Shown here: positions 18,201-26,903 of the stretch, piece by piece
How positions within the stretch are numbered: position 1 is the stretch's first letter
Layout: each line of letters starts with the position of its first letter
Origin: Rhizobiales bacterium dw_265
GTDB taxonomy: Bacteria; Pseudomonadota; Alphaproteobacteria; Micropepsales; Micropepsaceae
DNA: 64,000 nucleotides
Direction: 5' to 3'
Assembly (NCBI GenBank): GCA_018449595.1
Contig: JAAVUU010000001.1
Coordinates: 186,001 to 250,000, forward strand
The notes under the pieces: model-generated
The model's input: the letters and a program-made list of their open reading frames with translations, nothing else
What the model was told of the DNA's origin: nothing
The model's database searches: none
Program-made: the position numbers and the translations under genes

Positions 18201-21200
18201 GTGCTCAACCTGAAAAATCGAAAGTCCTTCATGCTGTCCGGCGCGGCCGTGGCTGCCATGGTGCTGGGAGCTGCCGCCGCGCAGGCCCAGGACACCGGCA
18301 CCGAAACCGTCGTCGTCACCGGCTCACGCATTCCTTCGACCAATGTCAACAGTGTCAGCCCGCTGTCGGTCGCGACCTCGGCGCAGATTTCCGAAACCAG
18401 CGCCTTCAGCCTGGAAGACGTTCTGACCAAGCTGACCGGCCCGTCCAATACCGGCGGCACATCCAAGACCAGCAACAATGGCGGCGCCGGCTATTCCGAT
18501 ATCGGCCTGCGCAACCTGGGCCCGTCCCGCACCCTGATCCTGGTTGACGGCCAGCGCCTGATTCCGGCGTCCAGCTCCGGCTTCACCACCTCCACCCCCG
18601 ACCTCAACGCGGTCCCGGTTTCGCTGGTGGACCGTGTCGAAGTGCTGCGCGACGGCGCCTCCTCGATTTACGGCGCCGATGCGATCGGCGGTGTCATCAA
18701 CATCATCACCAAGAAGGATTTCGAAGGCCTGCGCTTTGACGGCTTTGCCGGCACCAGCCAGCATGGCGGCGACGACAGCTACAGCCTGTCCGCCACCCTG
18801 GGCGTGAACTTCGACAAGGGCAACATCACCTTCTCGCTGCTGAATGAAAACTCCACCCCCGTCACCGGCGCCAGCCGCGCCTGGGTGCAGGATACCCATA
18901 CCGCCCAGGCCGGGCTCGGCCTGGAAGGCGGCAGCAGCTATCGCACCCAGCTTGCGGTGCTGCAGGACGCCAACGGCGCCAACGCGATCTGGGTCAACGG
19001 CGTTGCCGGCAGCCGCAAGACCCAGGGCTTCGACACCGATCCCTGCGACACCTACCTGCCGGGCGCCGGCGTGTACAAGCTGAACTCCAACTGCGGCGCC
19101 ATCCAGCCCAGCGCCACCGTGCAGGGCGGCCTTGGCCGCACCCAGGCCAGCTTCAGCGGCCATTACGACGTGATGCCGGATGTCACCTTCGTGGCCTCGG
19201 GCTTCTTCACCCGCCGCAATTCCGAACAGCTGATCCGTCCGGAACCGCTGATCGGGCCCTCGATCGCCTCGATCTACCTGCCGAACGGCGAGTCGGTTTA
19301 CGGCGGCTTCCAGGTGCCGACCTATGCCGACTTCGGCTATACCCCCAATGCGGCGCTGCCGGCCTCCAGCATCGTTCCCTGCGCCGGCGACAGCCTGGCG
19401 GGCGGCACGGCGAACTGCATCAACGCCAACCTGACGCCCGACTTCCTGGGCGACCGCACCTACAAGCAGATTTCGGACACCTATCGCATCCGCGTCGGCC
19501 TGGAAGGCAAGGTGTTCGACGACTACAACTGGGAAGCCGGCTATGTGCAGCAGCGCAACGACTTCACCCAGCACATCTACAATTCGGGCAATTTCAACCA
19601 CGCCGCCCAGGCCACAGGCAACGTGCCCTGCCTTGACGTTCCCGGCGGTTGCACCACCACGCCCGACCCGCGTTTCGGCTATGTGATCCCGGTCACGCCG
19701 ATCAATTTCTACAACCTCAGTTCGCTGACCCCGGCGCAGAAGGCGTATATGAGCACCACGCTCACCGACACCGCCTTCTCGTATGAAAACTACCTCTATG
19801 CCGATGTGAACGGTCCGCTCTTCGACCTGCCCGCGGGCCCGGTGATGGCCTCGGTCGGCGCGGAACGCCGCTTCGAGTATCTGCAGACCTTCTCGGACAA
19901 TCTGGGCCAGGAAGGCTATGCCGCCAGCCAGTCTTCCCCCACCCAGGGCGGTTACGGCACCTATTCGGCCTATGGCGAGTTGCGCGTCCCGCTGCTGAAG
20001 GACCTGCCGATGGTCGAATCGCTGACCTTCACCCCCAGCGGCCGGTATGACCATTACTCCACCTTCGGCGACGCCACGACCTACAAGCTGGGCGCCGACT
20101 GGCAGGTCATTCCCGATCTGCGCTTCCGCGGCAGCTATAGCACCGGCTTCCGCGCCCCCACGGTCGCCGAATCCTATGGCGGCAGCGGCATCAGCTATGA
20201 AGGCATCTCGGGCGATCCCTGCGACAGCCGTGCCGCCGGTTTCAATGGCAACGCCAATGCCGGCCTGGGTTCGCTGGCGCCGGGATCGACCTGCTACAAG
20301 TCGCTGTCGGCAATCGGCCTGACACCGGCGCAGATCGCCGCGTATCAGTCGCCGGAAAACAACCTCAGGAACGACCAGCGCGGTTTTGTGGTCGGCGGCA
20401 ACCCGGCCCTGCAGCCGGAAAAGTCGCACTCCTGGACGGTGGGCGCGGTCGTGACCCCGAGCTTCCTGCCGGGCGCGTCGCTGAATGTCGACTATTACGA
20501 GATCAAGATCAGCAACACGATCCTGACCGGCGGCGTTCCGCTCAACCTGCCCAGCACCGACCAGTACATCACCGACTGTTTCGTGGCCCAGGTTGCCGCC
20601 AATTGCGCCAACATCTCGCGCAACGCCGGCGGCATCTTCAATATCCAGAGCCTGAATGCGAACACCGGCACCGCCGGCGTGACGGGCGTGGATATGGAAG
20701 CCAGCTACGACACCGCAGCGGCCGGTCTGGACCTGCCCCTCGGCATACCGGGCGCGATCACGGTGGACGCGCAGGCGGAACACCAGATCACCAACTACCA
20801 GACCACCTTCGGCCAGACCAACAGCTTTGCCGGTACCTATCTGGGCACCAGCGGCTACATCCAGCCCAAGTGGAAGGCGACCCTGTTCACCGACTATCAC
20901 ATGGAAAACTGGACGTTCCATTATGACGCCCAGTATATCGGCGGCACGGATGACGCCGGTGGCGGCGTGGGTTACGGCTACACCCTGCCCGACATCATCT
21001 ACCACAACATCAGCGTGGCCTATGATGTGCCGGAAGCGGGCCTGAGCAAGGGCGCGCGCATCTCGGTCGGCATCAACAACCTGTTCGACAAGGATCCGCC
21101 GTTCACCATCGAGGACGGCGCCGGCAAGAACAACACCATCAGCGGTCCGTATGACGATGTCGGCCGCTTCTTCTACACCCGCTTCTCCGTCAAGTTCTGA
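18201..21200 (+). CDS. TonB-dependent outer-membrane receptor
   Basis: A 999-residue receptor using GTG 18201, with AGGGGA 6-7 bases upstream, which fits better than a frame extending to 18090. The signal peptide (MLSGAAVAAMVLGAAAAQA) is followed by a TonB-box-like TETVVVTGSRI. The plug domain has GLRNLGPSRTLILVDGQR and DGASSIYGADAIGGVINI. The beta-barrel ends in aromatic RFSVKF, as usual for BAM-assembled barrels. There is no STN signalling domain. It imports an unknown ligand. The barrel has several cysteine-containing loops. A terminator follows. Confidence 0.92.
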   Translation: MLNLKNRKSFMLSGAAVAAMVLGAAAAQAQDTGTETVVVTGSRIPSTNVNSVSPLSVATSAQISETSAFSLEDVLTKLTGPSNTGGTSKTSNNGGAGYSDIGLRNLGPSRTLILVDGQRLIPASSSGFTTSTPDLNAVPVSLVDRVEVLRDGASSIYGADAIGGVINIITKKDFEGLRFDGFAGTSQHGGDDSYSLSATLGVNFDKGNITFSLLNENSTPVTGASRAWVQDTHTAQAGLGLEGGSSYRTQLAVLQDANGANAIWVNGVAGSRKTQGFDTDPCDTYLPGAGVYKLNSNCGAIQPSATVQGGLGRTQASFSGHYDVMPDVTFVASGFFTRRNSEQLIRPEPLIGPSIASIYLPNGESVYGGFQVPTYADFGYTPNAALPASSIVPCAGDSLAGGTANCINANLTPDFLGDRTYKQISDTYRIRVGLEGKVFDDYNWEAGYVQQRNDFTQHIYNSGNFNHAAQATGNVPCLDVPGGCTTTPDPRFGYVIPVTPINFYNLSSLTPAQKAYMSTTLTDTAFSYENYLYADVNGPLFDLPAGPVMASVGAERRFEYLQTFSDNLGQEGYAASQSSPTQGGYGTYSAYGELRVPLLKDLPMVESLTFTPSGRYDHYSTFGDATTYKLGADWQVIPDLRFRGSYSTGFRAPTVAESYGGSGISYEGISGDPCDSRAAGFNGNANAGLGSLAPGSTCYKSLSAIGLTPAQIAAYQSPENNLRNDQRGFVVGGNPALQPEKSHSWTVGAVVTPSFLPGASLNVDYYEIKISNTILTGGVPLNLPSTDQYITDCFVAQVAANCANISRNAGGIFNIQSLNANTGTAGVTGVDMEASYDTAAAGLDLPLGIPGAITVDAQAEHQITNYQTTFGQTNSFAGTYLGTSGYIQPKWKATLFTDYHMENWTFHYDAQYIGGTDDAGGGVGYGYTLPDIIYHNISVAYDVPEAGLSKGARISVGINNLFDKDPPFTIEDGAGKNNTISGPYDDVGRFFYTRFSVKF

Positions 21201-21222
21201 TCGGAAAGCTGGCCTGAGCCTG

Positions 21223-21258
21223 GGACCGCGGAGGAAACTCCGCGGTCCTTTGCTTTTG
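21223..21258 (+). terminator. Rho-independent terminator of the TonB receptor gene
   Basis: A perfect 11-bp stem GGACCGCGGAG / CTCCGCGGTCC with a GAAA loop is followed by TTTGCTTTT. It starts 22 bases after the receptor stop codon. Confidence 0.88.
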
Positions 21259-21297
21259 GAGGGGGGCGGCGCGGATCGCCCGACAAGACGCTCGGCG

Positions 21298-21831
21298 TTA
21301 CTTGATCCGCGACACGCGGTAGGTCGCGTTACGGCCGCGCACCACCATCACATAGCTGTTCAGCGAGCCCCGGGTTATTTCCACCGACGTGATCCGTTGA
21401 TGGTCCATGAAGGTCTGGTCGCCGGCCAGTTGCCGCCAGACCTGGCCATTGTCGAGGGTGACGGTGAAGCGGCCATAGGGATCGAAGGCCAGGCTGGAGA
21501 CGCCCGCCACCAGCTTTTGCGACTGTGCGGCGGTCACTGCCTGCGGCAGCCGCTCGCCGCCGAAGCCCGGTGGCGGCGCGGCTTGCGGAACATACGCGAC
21601 GGGCGGCGGCGCCATGGTGGCGGTCATCGGCTGGGGCGCGCTGCGCGGCCGTGCGGGCGCCGCGATGCCCGCCTCGCGGGTGACCTTGTCATAGCAGGCC
21701 AGCCGCTGCAGCAAGCCGGTGATGGCCAGACAGCCCGACAACTGGGATTGCAGCGGCTCCTGGGCGCAGGCCGGCGTGATGGTCATCAGGGCCAGGCCGG
21801 CGGCCAGCGCAACAAGGGATTTCGGCATCAT
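21298..21831 (-). CDS. Exported hypothetical protein
   Basis: A 177-residue protein with a signal peptide (MMPKSLVALAAGLALMTITPACA). A mature N-terminal stretch has a paired-cysteine pattern (SGCLAITGLLQRLACYDKV) similar to that seen in several small periplasmic proteins. A proline-rich linker follows, then a C-terminal beta-rich domain (FTVTLDNGQVWRQLAGD, then YVMVVRGRNATYRVSRI). The CxnRLxCYD pattern also occurs in type-VI-associated TagO-like proteins, but no secretion system is nearby, so no function is assigned. Confidence 0.65.
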   Translation of the reverse strand: MMPKSLVALAAGLALMTITPACAQEPLQSQLSGCLAITGLLQRLACYDKVTREAGIAAPARPRSAPQPMTATMAPPPVAYVPQAAPPPGFGGERLPQAVTAAQSQKLVAGVSSLAFDPYGRFTVTLDNGQVWRQLAGDQTFMDHQRITSVEITRGSLNSYVMVVRGRNATYRVSRIK

Positions 21832-21889
21832 GCGTCCTGGTTTGGAGAGAGCACGCCCAGCATGTCACAGCCGCGCGCGGCATGTCACA

Positions 21890-23668
21890 TTACGGGCGCG
21901 GCAGGTGATCGGCCTTGAGCGACAGCGAATTGCCCGGCGCGCCGGACGGCAGGCTGGAGACCTGGCCCAGCAGCGCCTGCAGCACCGGCAGGTCGAGCAG
22001 CGCCTCGATCCGCTGCAGCCCGCCCAGGCTGGCGTCCATGCCTTCCGACAGCCGCGACAGGTTGGCGAACAGGCCGCGGGGCCGCGGATAGACCCGGAAC
22101 ACCATCTGGCTGACGGGAATGTTGGTCAGGCCCGCCGCCTGCCCCGCCGCCGTCCAGAAACCGCCCAGCGCATCCACCAGTCCGCGCGACTGGGCATCGG
22201 TGCCCGACCACACACGGCCGCGCGCGATATCATGCACCTTGTCCAGCGGCAGGTGGCGGCCGTCGGCCACTTTCCGCGTAAAGTCGTCATAGATCACGTC
22301 GGCCTGGTGGTTGAGATTGGCCCACTGATCGTCGGTGAAGGGCTGCAGCGGCGAATCCATCAGGGTGTTCTTGCCCACCGCCACGGTCTCGGCATTGGCG
22401 CCGACCAGGCCCAGGGTCTTGGCGAAACTGACCTTGCCGGTCAGCACACCGATGGAGCCGGTGATGGTGCCGGGCTCGGCCACGATCTTGTTGGCGCTGG
22501 TGGCGATGTAATAGCCGCCCGACGCGGCGACGCCGCCCATGCTGACGACCACCGGCTTGCCCGCCTTCTGCGCCATCTTCACGGCATGCAGGATCTGGTC
22601 GGAGGCCGTCACCGAGCCGCCGGGCGAATCCACCCGCAGCACGATGGCCTTGATGGAGGTGTCGCGCGCCGCCTGGCGGATGGCGAGCGAAAGATCGTCG
22701 CTGGCGATGCCGCCGCTGGTATTGAACAGGGCATTGCCGGCGGTGCCGTCGCGGATTTCGCCCGCCGCCTCGACCAGGGCGATATTGGGCACGCCCAGCT
22801 TGTGTTCGGCACGGGCATAGTCGGCGAAGCGGACATCCTTGACGCCCGTGCCGGCGCGGGCGTTGGCGGCGGCGCGCGCCTCATCGTCATAGCCGGTGCG
22901 GTCGATCAGGCGGCGCGACTTGGCGTCCTCGGAGAATTGCGGGCTGGCCTCCAGCGCCGCGATCACTTCCGGGCGGGTGATGTGGCGCGCCTGGGCGATC
23001 TGGCCTACGGCATTGTCATAAACCGAATTCATCAGCGCGGTGAGCTGCTCGCGGTCGGCCGGGCTCATCGCCTTTTCCATGTACATGTCGGCGGCGCTTT
23101 TGTATTCGGCGCGCTTGGCGATCTGGGGTTCGGCGTCGATCTTCTCCAGCGTGCCGCGCAGGAAGATTTCCCCGCCGCCCGCGCCCGCCACCGAGAAGGG
23201 CGCCTTGGGCTGGGCCCAGATTTCGGTCGCCGCGCTGGCCGCCAGATAGTCGCCAAGCCCGGCGCCGAAGAAGGCGGTGGCCTGGGCGATGACGAATTTG
23301 TCCGAGGCGCGAAAACGCTGGATGGCGGTGGCGATCTCCTCGCCCTCGGCGCTGGAAAGCGCGCCATTGCCCAGCCGGATCACCATGCCCTTGACGCGCT
23401 TGTCGCGCGAGGCCGCATCCAGCCCCAGCACCACATCCATCACCGTGGCGCGCCTGGACGCCAGGATGTTGGCGGGCGCGGCGGCGCTGTCGTCTATCGG
23501 CTGGCGCAGGTCCAGCGCCAGCACCATGTTGGCGGGCAGCCCGTCGCCACGGGCCAGCGACCAGACCAGCACCAGCGCCAGCAGAAGGATGATCGCCATC
23601 ACGGCAATGGCGGCGCCATTGACCACCGCCATCAGGATGGAGCGGAGCCAGGTCAGGAAACGGATCAT
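21890..23668 (-). CDS. sppA: Signal peptide peptidase A, long (two-domain) form
   Basis: A 592-residue inner-membrane serine protease of the S49 family that degrades released signal peptides. One N-terminal transmembrane helix (about 15-36) anchors two tandem ClpP-like domains. The catalytic Lys190 is in AEYKSAADMYMEKAMS of the first domain, and the nucleophile Ser385 is in GGVAASGGYYI of the second. Upstream, LRVDSPGGSVTASDQI is typical. The length matches the E. coli-type 67-kDa enzyme. Confidence 0.93.
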   Translation of the reverse strand: MIRFLTWLRSILMAVVNGAAIAVMAIILLLALVLVWSLARGDGLPANMVLALDLRQPIDDSAAAPANILASRRATVMDVVLGLDAASRDKRVKGMVIRLGNGALSSAEGEEIATAIQRFRASDKFVIAQATAFFGAGLGDYLAASAATEIWAQPKAPFSVAGAGGGEIFLRGTLEKIDAEPQIAKRAEYKSAADMYMEKAMSPADREQLTALMNSVYDNAVGQIAQARHITRPEVIAALEASPQFSEDAKSRRLIDRTGYDDEARAAANARAGTGVKDVRFADYARAEHKLGVPNIALVEAAGEIRDGTAGNALFNTSGGIASDDLSLAIRQAARDTSIKAIVLRVDSPGGSVTASDQILHAVKMAQKAGKPVVVSMGGVAASGGYYIATSANKIVAEPGTITGSIGVLTGKVSFAKTLGLVGANAETVAVGKNTLMDSPLQPFTDDQWANLNHQADVIYDDFTRKVADGRHLPLDKVHDIARGRVWSGTDAQSRGLVDALGGFWTAAGQAAGLTNIPVSQMVFRVYPRPRGLFANLSRLSEGMDASLGGLQRIEALLDLPVLQALLGQVSSLPSGAPGNSLSLKADHLPRP

Positions 23669-23731
23669 GAAAATTCCTTCAGGCCCGCAATATGGCGGGC
23701 ATATGCCAATCTCGCGAACAGCCTAGCGAAA

Positions 23732-23760
23732 AAGCCCGGCCCCCAAAAGGGACCGGGCTT
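23732..23760 (-). terminator. Terminator of the CsbD-like gene
   Basis: Read on the minus strand, a stem AAGCCCGGTCCC / GGGGCCGGGCTT (one weak position) with a TTTT-containing loop is followed by a T run (CTTTTTCGC). It lies 20 bases past the csbD-like stop. Confidence 0.75.
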
Positions 23761-23779
23761 CATCATGCTTTCCGCCGCG

Positions 23780-23962
23780 TTAGTGCTTGGCGGCGTCGCG
23801 CAGCGTATCCTTCAGCCCGCCCACGGCGTTCTGCACCTTGCCGGCGGCCTTGTCGGCGGCGCCTTCGGCCACCAGCTTGGAATCGCCAGTAACCTTGCCC
23901 GCCGCTTCCTTGATCGCGCCCTTGGCCTGCTTGGCGGAACCTTCGATCCTGTCCTTGTCCAT
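23780..23962 (-). CDS. CsbD-family stress protein
   Basis: A 60-residue, highly charged, Ala/Lys/Gly-rich helical protein (MDKDRIEGSAKQAKGAIKEA, then AGKVTGDSKLVAEGAADKAAGKVQNAVG, patterns of the CsbD family). CsbD-like proteins are abundant under general or nutrient stress; their biochemical role is unknown. The start is fixed by an AGGAG Shine-Dalgarno and the family start MDKDRIEG, not the longer frame. It has its own terminator. Confidence 0.9.
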   Translation of the reverse strand: MDKDRIEGSAKQAKGAIKEAAGKVTGDSKLVAEGAADKAAGKVQNAVGGLKDTLRDAAKH

Positions 23963-24108
23963 CCTGAACTCCTGAAATTGCTGAGGTTTATGCGCTTTTG
24001 GGGAAACGCTGCGGTAACAACGGGCGGCGGGCGGGGCGGTTCCCGGTAACCGGCAAGGCAATCCAGCGAACTCAAAATCGCGTATAAACGGTACGAATGG
24101 AGACGGAC

Positions 24109-24591
24109 ATGCAGCGACGCACGCTTTTGGCCAATCTGATGGCAAGCCTGATGGGCAGCGCCCTTTTGGGTGTTTCCCCGGCCATCGCCTTTGAAGTCAG
24201 CAAGAGCGATGCGGACTGGAAGAAACAGCTTTCGCCCGCCGCCTATGACGTGCTGCGCCATGAAGGCACCGAGGCGCCCTTCACCAGCCCCCTGGACAAC
24301 GAACATCGCAAGGGCATCTTCGCCTGCGCCGGCTGCGCGCTGGACCTGTTCGCCTCCGACACCAAGTTCGACAGCGGCACCGGCTGGCCCAGCTTCTGGA
24401 AGCCGCTGCCGGGCGCGGTGGACGAAGCCACCGACCGTAGCCTGTTCATGGTGCGAACCAAGGTCAGTTGCCACCGCTGCGGCGGCCACCTGGGCCATGT
24501 CTTCGACGACGGCCCCAGGCCCACCGGCCTGCGCTATTGCATGAACGGCGTGGCGATGACGTTTAAACCGGCTTCTGCGAAGCCGGTTTAA
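24109..24591 (+). CDS. msrB: Exported peptide-methionine (R)-S-oxide reductase
   Basis: A 160-residue MsrB preceded by a twin-arginine-like signal (MQRRTLLANLMASLMGSALL, then GVSPAIA), so it should act in the periplasm. Zinc ligands are Cys73/Cys76 (CAGC) and Cys121/Cys124 (CHRC), and the catalytic Cys144 is in LRYCMNG. TGWPSFWKP and GGHLGHVFDDGP are typical. ATG 24109 is preferred to 24097 for its GGAG spacing. It reduces methionine-R-sulfoxide. The stop codon lies inside a 13-bp hairpin. Exported MsrA is encoded nearby on the opposite strand. Confidence 0.93.
   Translation: MQRRTLLANLMASLMGSALLGVSPAIAFEVSKSDADWKKQLSPAAYDVLRHEGTEAPFTSPLDNEHRKGIFACAGCALDLFASDTKFDSGTGWPSFWKPLPGAVDEATDRSLFMVRTKVSCHRCGGHLGHVFDDGPRPTGLRYCMNGVAMTFKPASAKPV
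24563..24591 (+). terminator. 13-bp hairpin spanning the last codons and stop of msrB
   Basis: TTAAACCGGCTTC pairs perfectly with GAAGCCGGTTTAA around a TGC loop. The stop codon TAA forms the 3' base of the stem. There is no downstream T run, so it may protect the mRNA 3' end or slow termination rather than act as a classic terminator. Confidence 0.55.
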
Positions 24592-24610
24592 GGTCAGTAA
24601 TCAAATAACT

Positions 24611-24738
24611 TGTCATGGCCCGCGAATGCGGGCCACCCAGGTGAGACCGGCACAAGTTCAACTAATTTGGCCGATATTTTTCCAAAGCAGCGCGCTTTAT
24701 GCCCATCTGGGTGGCCCGCTCTGCGGCGGGCCATGACA
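24611..24738. repeat. Inverted pair of REP-like hairpins (BIME-like)
   Basis: The left unit TGTCATGGCCCGC-GAAT-GCGGGCCACCCAGGTG (24611-24643) and the inverse unit ATCTGGGTGGCCCGC...GCGGGCCATGACA (about 24705-24738) are near copies in opposite orientation, each able to fold into a GGCCCGC/GCGGGCC stem. About 60 unconserved bases lie between them. The form is that of bacterial interspersed mosaic elements and similar palindromes known from alphaproteobacteria. Confidence 0.7.
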
Positions 24739-24751
24739 GTATGGGCAAAAG

Positions 24752-24781
24752 AAAAAGGCCGGTCTCGCGACCGGCCTTTTT
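24752..24781. terminator. Bidirectional Rho-independent terminator
   Basis: A perfect 13-bp stem AAAAAGGCCGGTC / GACCGGCCTTTTT with a 4-nt loop. A-runs on one side and T-runs on the other let it serve the ialB genes on the minus strand and any read-through from msrB on the plus strand. Confidence 0.88.
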
Positions 24782-24799
24782 CATGCGCAAGGCAAAGTC

Positions 24800-25399
24800 T
24801 TACGGCGCGGGCGGCGGCGCGGCCTGCTGCGGCACCGCCTTGGCCTTCGCCTTGGCGTCGCTGACCATCTGGTCATGGGCGCCGGAGAAGCCCTTCAGCG
24901 AAATCTTCAGGTCATACGACTTGCCGTTGTCGGCCACGATCTTGATCTTGCCGTCGGGGCCGGACTTGCTGATGGCCTCGATGGTGGGATTGTCGATCGG
25001 CGTCTGCACAAAGCAGCCTTCGCGGGTACACATGCGATAGGGCAAGGGCTGCGAGGTGAAGCTGTCGGTCTGGATCACGATGCCCTTGGGGATCGCGACT
25101 TCCAGCGGCACGGTGACCTGGATCACATGGCGGTCGAGGCTGGGGATATAGGCCAGCGACACCGACACCACCCGCTGGCGGGTGCGCGGATCGTCCATCT
25201 CCTGATAGACGTCGCAGGGGCTGGGGCTCTGCACCGGGAAGCAGCGCACGAACCAGTCGCCCACCGTCTTCACATCGGGGCGGCCCGGCTGGGCCGAACC
25301 CGCCGCCGCCGCAGGACCGTCGGCGCCTTGCGCCAGCGCCGCACCGGCGGCCAGCATCACGCCCAGGCCGGCGCTCATCAAAACATGGGAAATCTTCAT
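24800..25399 (-). CDS. IalB-family exported protein (second copy)
   Basis: A 199-residue protein with signal peptide (MKISHVLMSAGLGVMLAAGAALA). The IalB domain follows: VGDWFVRCFPVQSPSPCDVYQ, then LEVAIPKGIVIQTD, MCTREGCFVQTP, and a C-terminal LKISLKGFSGA. Conserved cysteine pairs would form disulfides in the periplasm. Bartonella IalB is linked to erythrocyte invasion, but the family is widespread in free-living alphaproteobacteria, where its role is unknown. It overlaps the upstream IalB gene by four bases (ATGA). Confidence 0.85.
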   Translation of the reverse strand: MKISHVLMSAGLGVMLAAGAALAQGADGPAAAAGSAQPGRPDVKTVGDWFVRCFPVQSPSPCDVYQEMDDPRTRQRVVSVSLAYIPSLDRHVIQVTVPLEVAIPKGIVIQTDSFTSQPLPYRMCTREGCFVQTPIDNPTIEAISKSGPDGKIKIVADNGKSYDLKISLKGFSGAHDQMVSDAKAKAKAVPQQAAPPPAP

Positions 25400-25950
25400 G
25401 ACCAGAGTCTCCAGAACCAGGAATGACGCTTGGCGTCGCCGTTCTTCCAGGCGCTCAGCGCCTGGCTGTAGCCCTTGAAGGAAATGCCCGCGCCCTGCTT
25501 CTTGCCGTCGAGGCTGGCGAACATCACCTGGGCGTCGGTCGCGCCCTTGAACGACTTGGCCAGGTTGTCGTCGAAGGGCGTGGTCGCGAGGCAGCCGACC
25601 GTGTTGCAGGTGCGGTACTGATAGACCTTCACCGGGTCCTTGCCGAACTCAAGCCCCATGCCCGCCTGCAGCGCCACGCCGAAAGGCAGGGTGAAGCCGA
25701 CGATCTGCTTGCCGTCCTTGTCGGTGGTGACGGTGATGCGGGCCACGGCCTGGCCCTGGTCCGAGACTTCGGTGACCAGTTCGCAGGCGCCTTCCTTGGT
25801 GTCGGCGGAAGGGCAGGCGACGCGCCAGTCGTCATAGGTGGCCACGGAGGCGGCCTTCACGTTGTAGGTGGCAACCCCGCGCACCGTCCAGCCCAGCAAC
25901 AGGCCGACCAGCAACGCGACACCGCCCACAATCAGACGTTCAATTTTCAT
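25396..25950 (-). CDS. IalB-family exported/membrane-anchored protein (first copy)
   Basis: A 184-residue protein starting MKIERLIVGGVALLVG. The N-terminal hydrophobic helix lacks a clear cleavage site, so it may stay as an anchor. The IalB domain shows DDWRVACPS, GACELVTEVSDQGQ, FTLPFGVALQAGMGLEF, and CNTVGCLATTPF, with cysteines paired as in the second copy. The start was chosen at ATG 25950 because an open frame that continues upstream runs through msrA in the wrong register. It is translationally coupled to the second ialB gene. Confidence 0.83.
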   Translation of the reverse strand: MKIERLIVGGVALLVGLLLGWTVRGVATYNVKAASVATYDDWRVACPSADTKEGACELVTEVSDQGQAVARITVTTDKDGKQIVGFTLPFGVALQAGMGLEFGKDPVKVYQYRTCNTVGCLATTPFDDNLAKSFKGATDAQVMFASLDGKKQGAGISFKGYSQALSAWKNGDAKRHSWFWRLWS

Positions 25951-26135
25951 GGTTTGGTTTCGCTTTAATTTCTCGGCCTCGCCTGGCGGGAAATCACGCC
26001 CCCAGCCCAAGCCGGGGGGTGACCTACCAGATCGGAACGGCAAAGGAAACGGCCAAAAACCGCGGCCATGCGGCTTTGGGGGCCTTTCGGGTCCAGTGGT
26101 GAACCGGCGTGGGAAAATGACGCGCCCGTAATGGG

Positions 26136-26837
26136 TTACTTCTGGGCCAGCAGGACCGGCTTTGCGGCGAAATATTGCGGCCAGACCCGTTTCAGGGCCT
26201 CGATCTTCGGGATGTCGTTGGCCCGGATATAGGAGTCGCCGGGATTCTGGGCCAGATAGTCCTGGTGATAGCCCTCGGCCGGATAGAAGCCTTTCAGCGG
26301 TTCCACCCTGGTCGCGATGGGCGCCGCGAACAGCCTGGCCGAATCGAGCTGGGCGATATAGGCGCGGGCCGTTTCTGCCTGCCGCGGGTCGGCGGCGAAG
26401 ATTTCCGAGCGGTAGCTGGTGCCTGTGTCCGGGCCCTGGCGGTTCAGTTCGGTGGGGTCGTGCGCCACCGAGAAATAGATGCGCAGCAGGGTGGCGAAGC
26501 TGACCTGGCGGGGATCGAAAGTGATCTGCACCGACTCGGCATGGCCGGTGGTTTCGGTGCCGACCATATTGTAGTGCGCCGTCGCCTTTTCGCCGCCGGA
26601 ATAGCCCGCCACCACCTTGGTGACGCCCTTCACATGCTCGAACACGCCCTGCTGGCCCCAGAAGCAGCCGCCCGCCAGCACGGCGGTTTCGCTGTCGCCG
26701 GTCGCGGCGGGATCGGACAAGGCGGCGGGGATTTCCTTGTCCAGGTCGCCCGCGAAGGTCTGGGAGGCGAAGAAGAAGGGCGCGGCCGCGGCCAGGGCGG
26801 CAAGGGTGAGAATGGTGGGCAGCGGCTTGAAGGGCAT
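26136..26837 (-). CDS. msrA: Exported peptide-methionine (S)-S-oxide reductase
   Basis: A 233-residue MsrA with an N-terminal hydrophobic signal (MPFKPLPTILTLAALAAAAP). The catalytic motif GGCFWG places the nucleophile at Cys58. VVAGYSGG, YNMVGTETTGHAE, DPTELNRQGPDTGTSYRS and EGYHQDYL are family signatures. AGGAG just upstream supports the 26837 start. It repairs methionine-S-sulfoxide, here probably in the periplasm, complementing the exported MsrB encoded 1.5 kb away beyond two IalB genes. Confidence 0.93.
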   Translation of the reverse strand: MPFKPLPTILTLAALAAAAPFFFASQTFAGDLDKEIPAALSDPAATGDSETAVLAGGCFWGQQGVFEHVKGVTKVVAGYSGGEKATAHYNMVGTETTGHAESVQITFDPRQVSFATLLRIYFSVAHDPTELNRQGPDTGTSYRSEIFAADPRQAETARAYIAQLDSARLFAAPIATRVEPLKGFYPAEGYHQDYLAQNPGDSYIRANDIPKIEALKRVWPQYFAAKPVLLAQK

Positions 26838-26903
26838 GTCGGTCTCCTGACCCATTTACGTCTGCCAGTTCGGCGGGGATCACGCCCCGGTTACCAAATC
26901 CGG

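Noticed and set aside
18324..21005. 893-codon minus-strand frame opposite the TonB receptor
   Set aside because: Antisense shadow of a clear receptor; low-complexity composition and no recognisable motif.
25951..26883. Extension of the first IalB frame through the msrA region
   Set aside because: The upstream part is out of register with msrA, which is clearly coded in another frame; the IalB protein starts at 25950.
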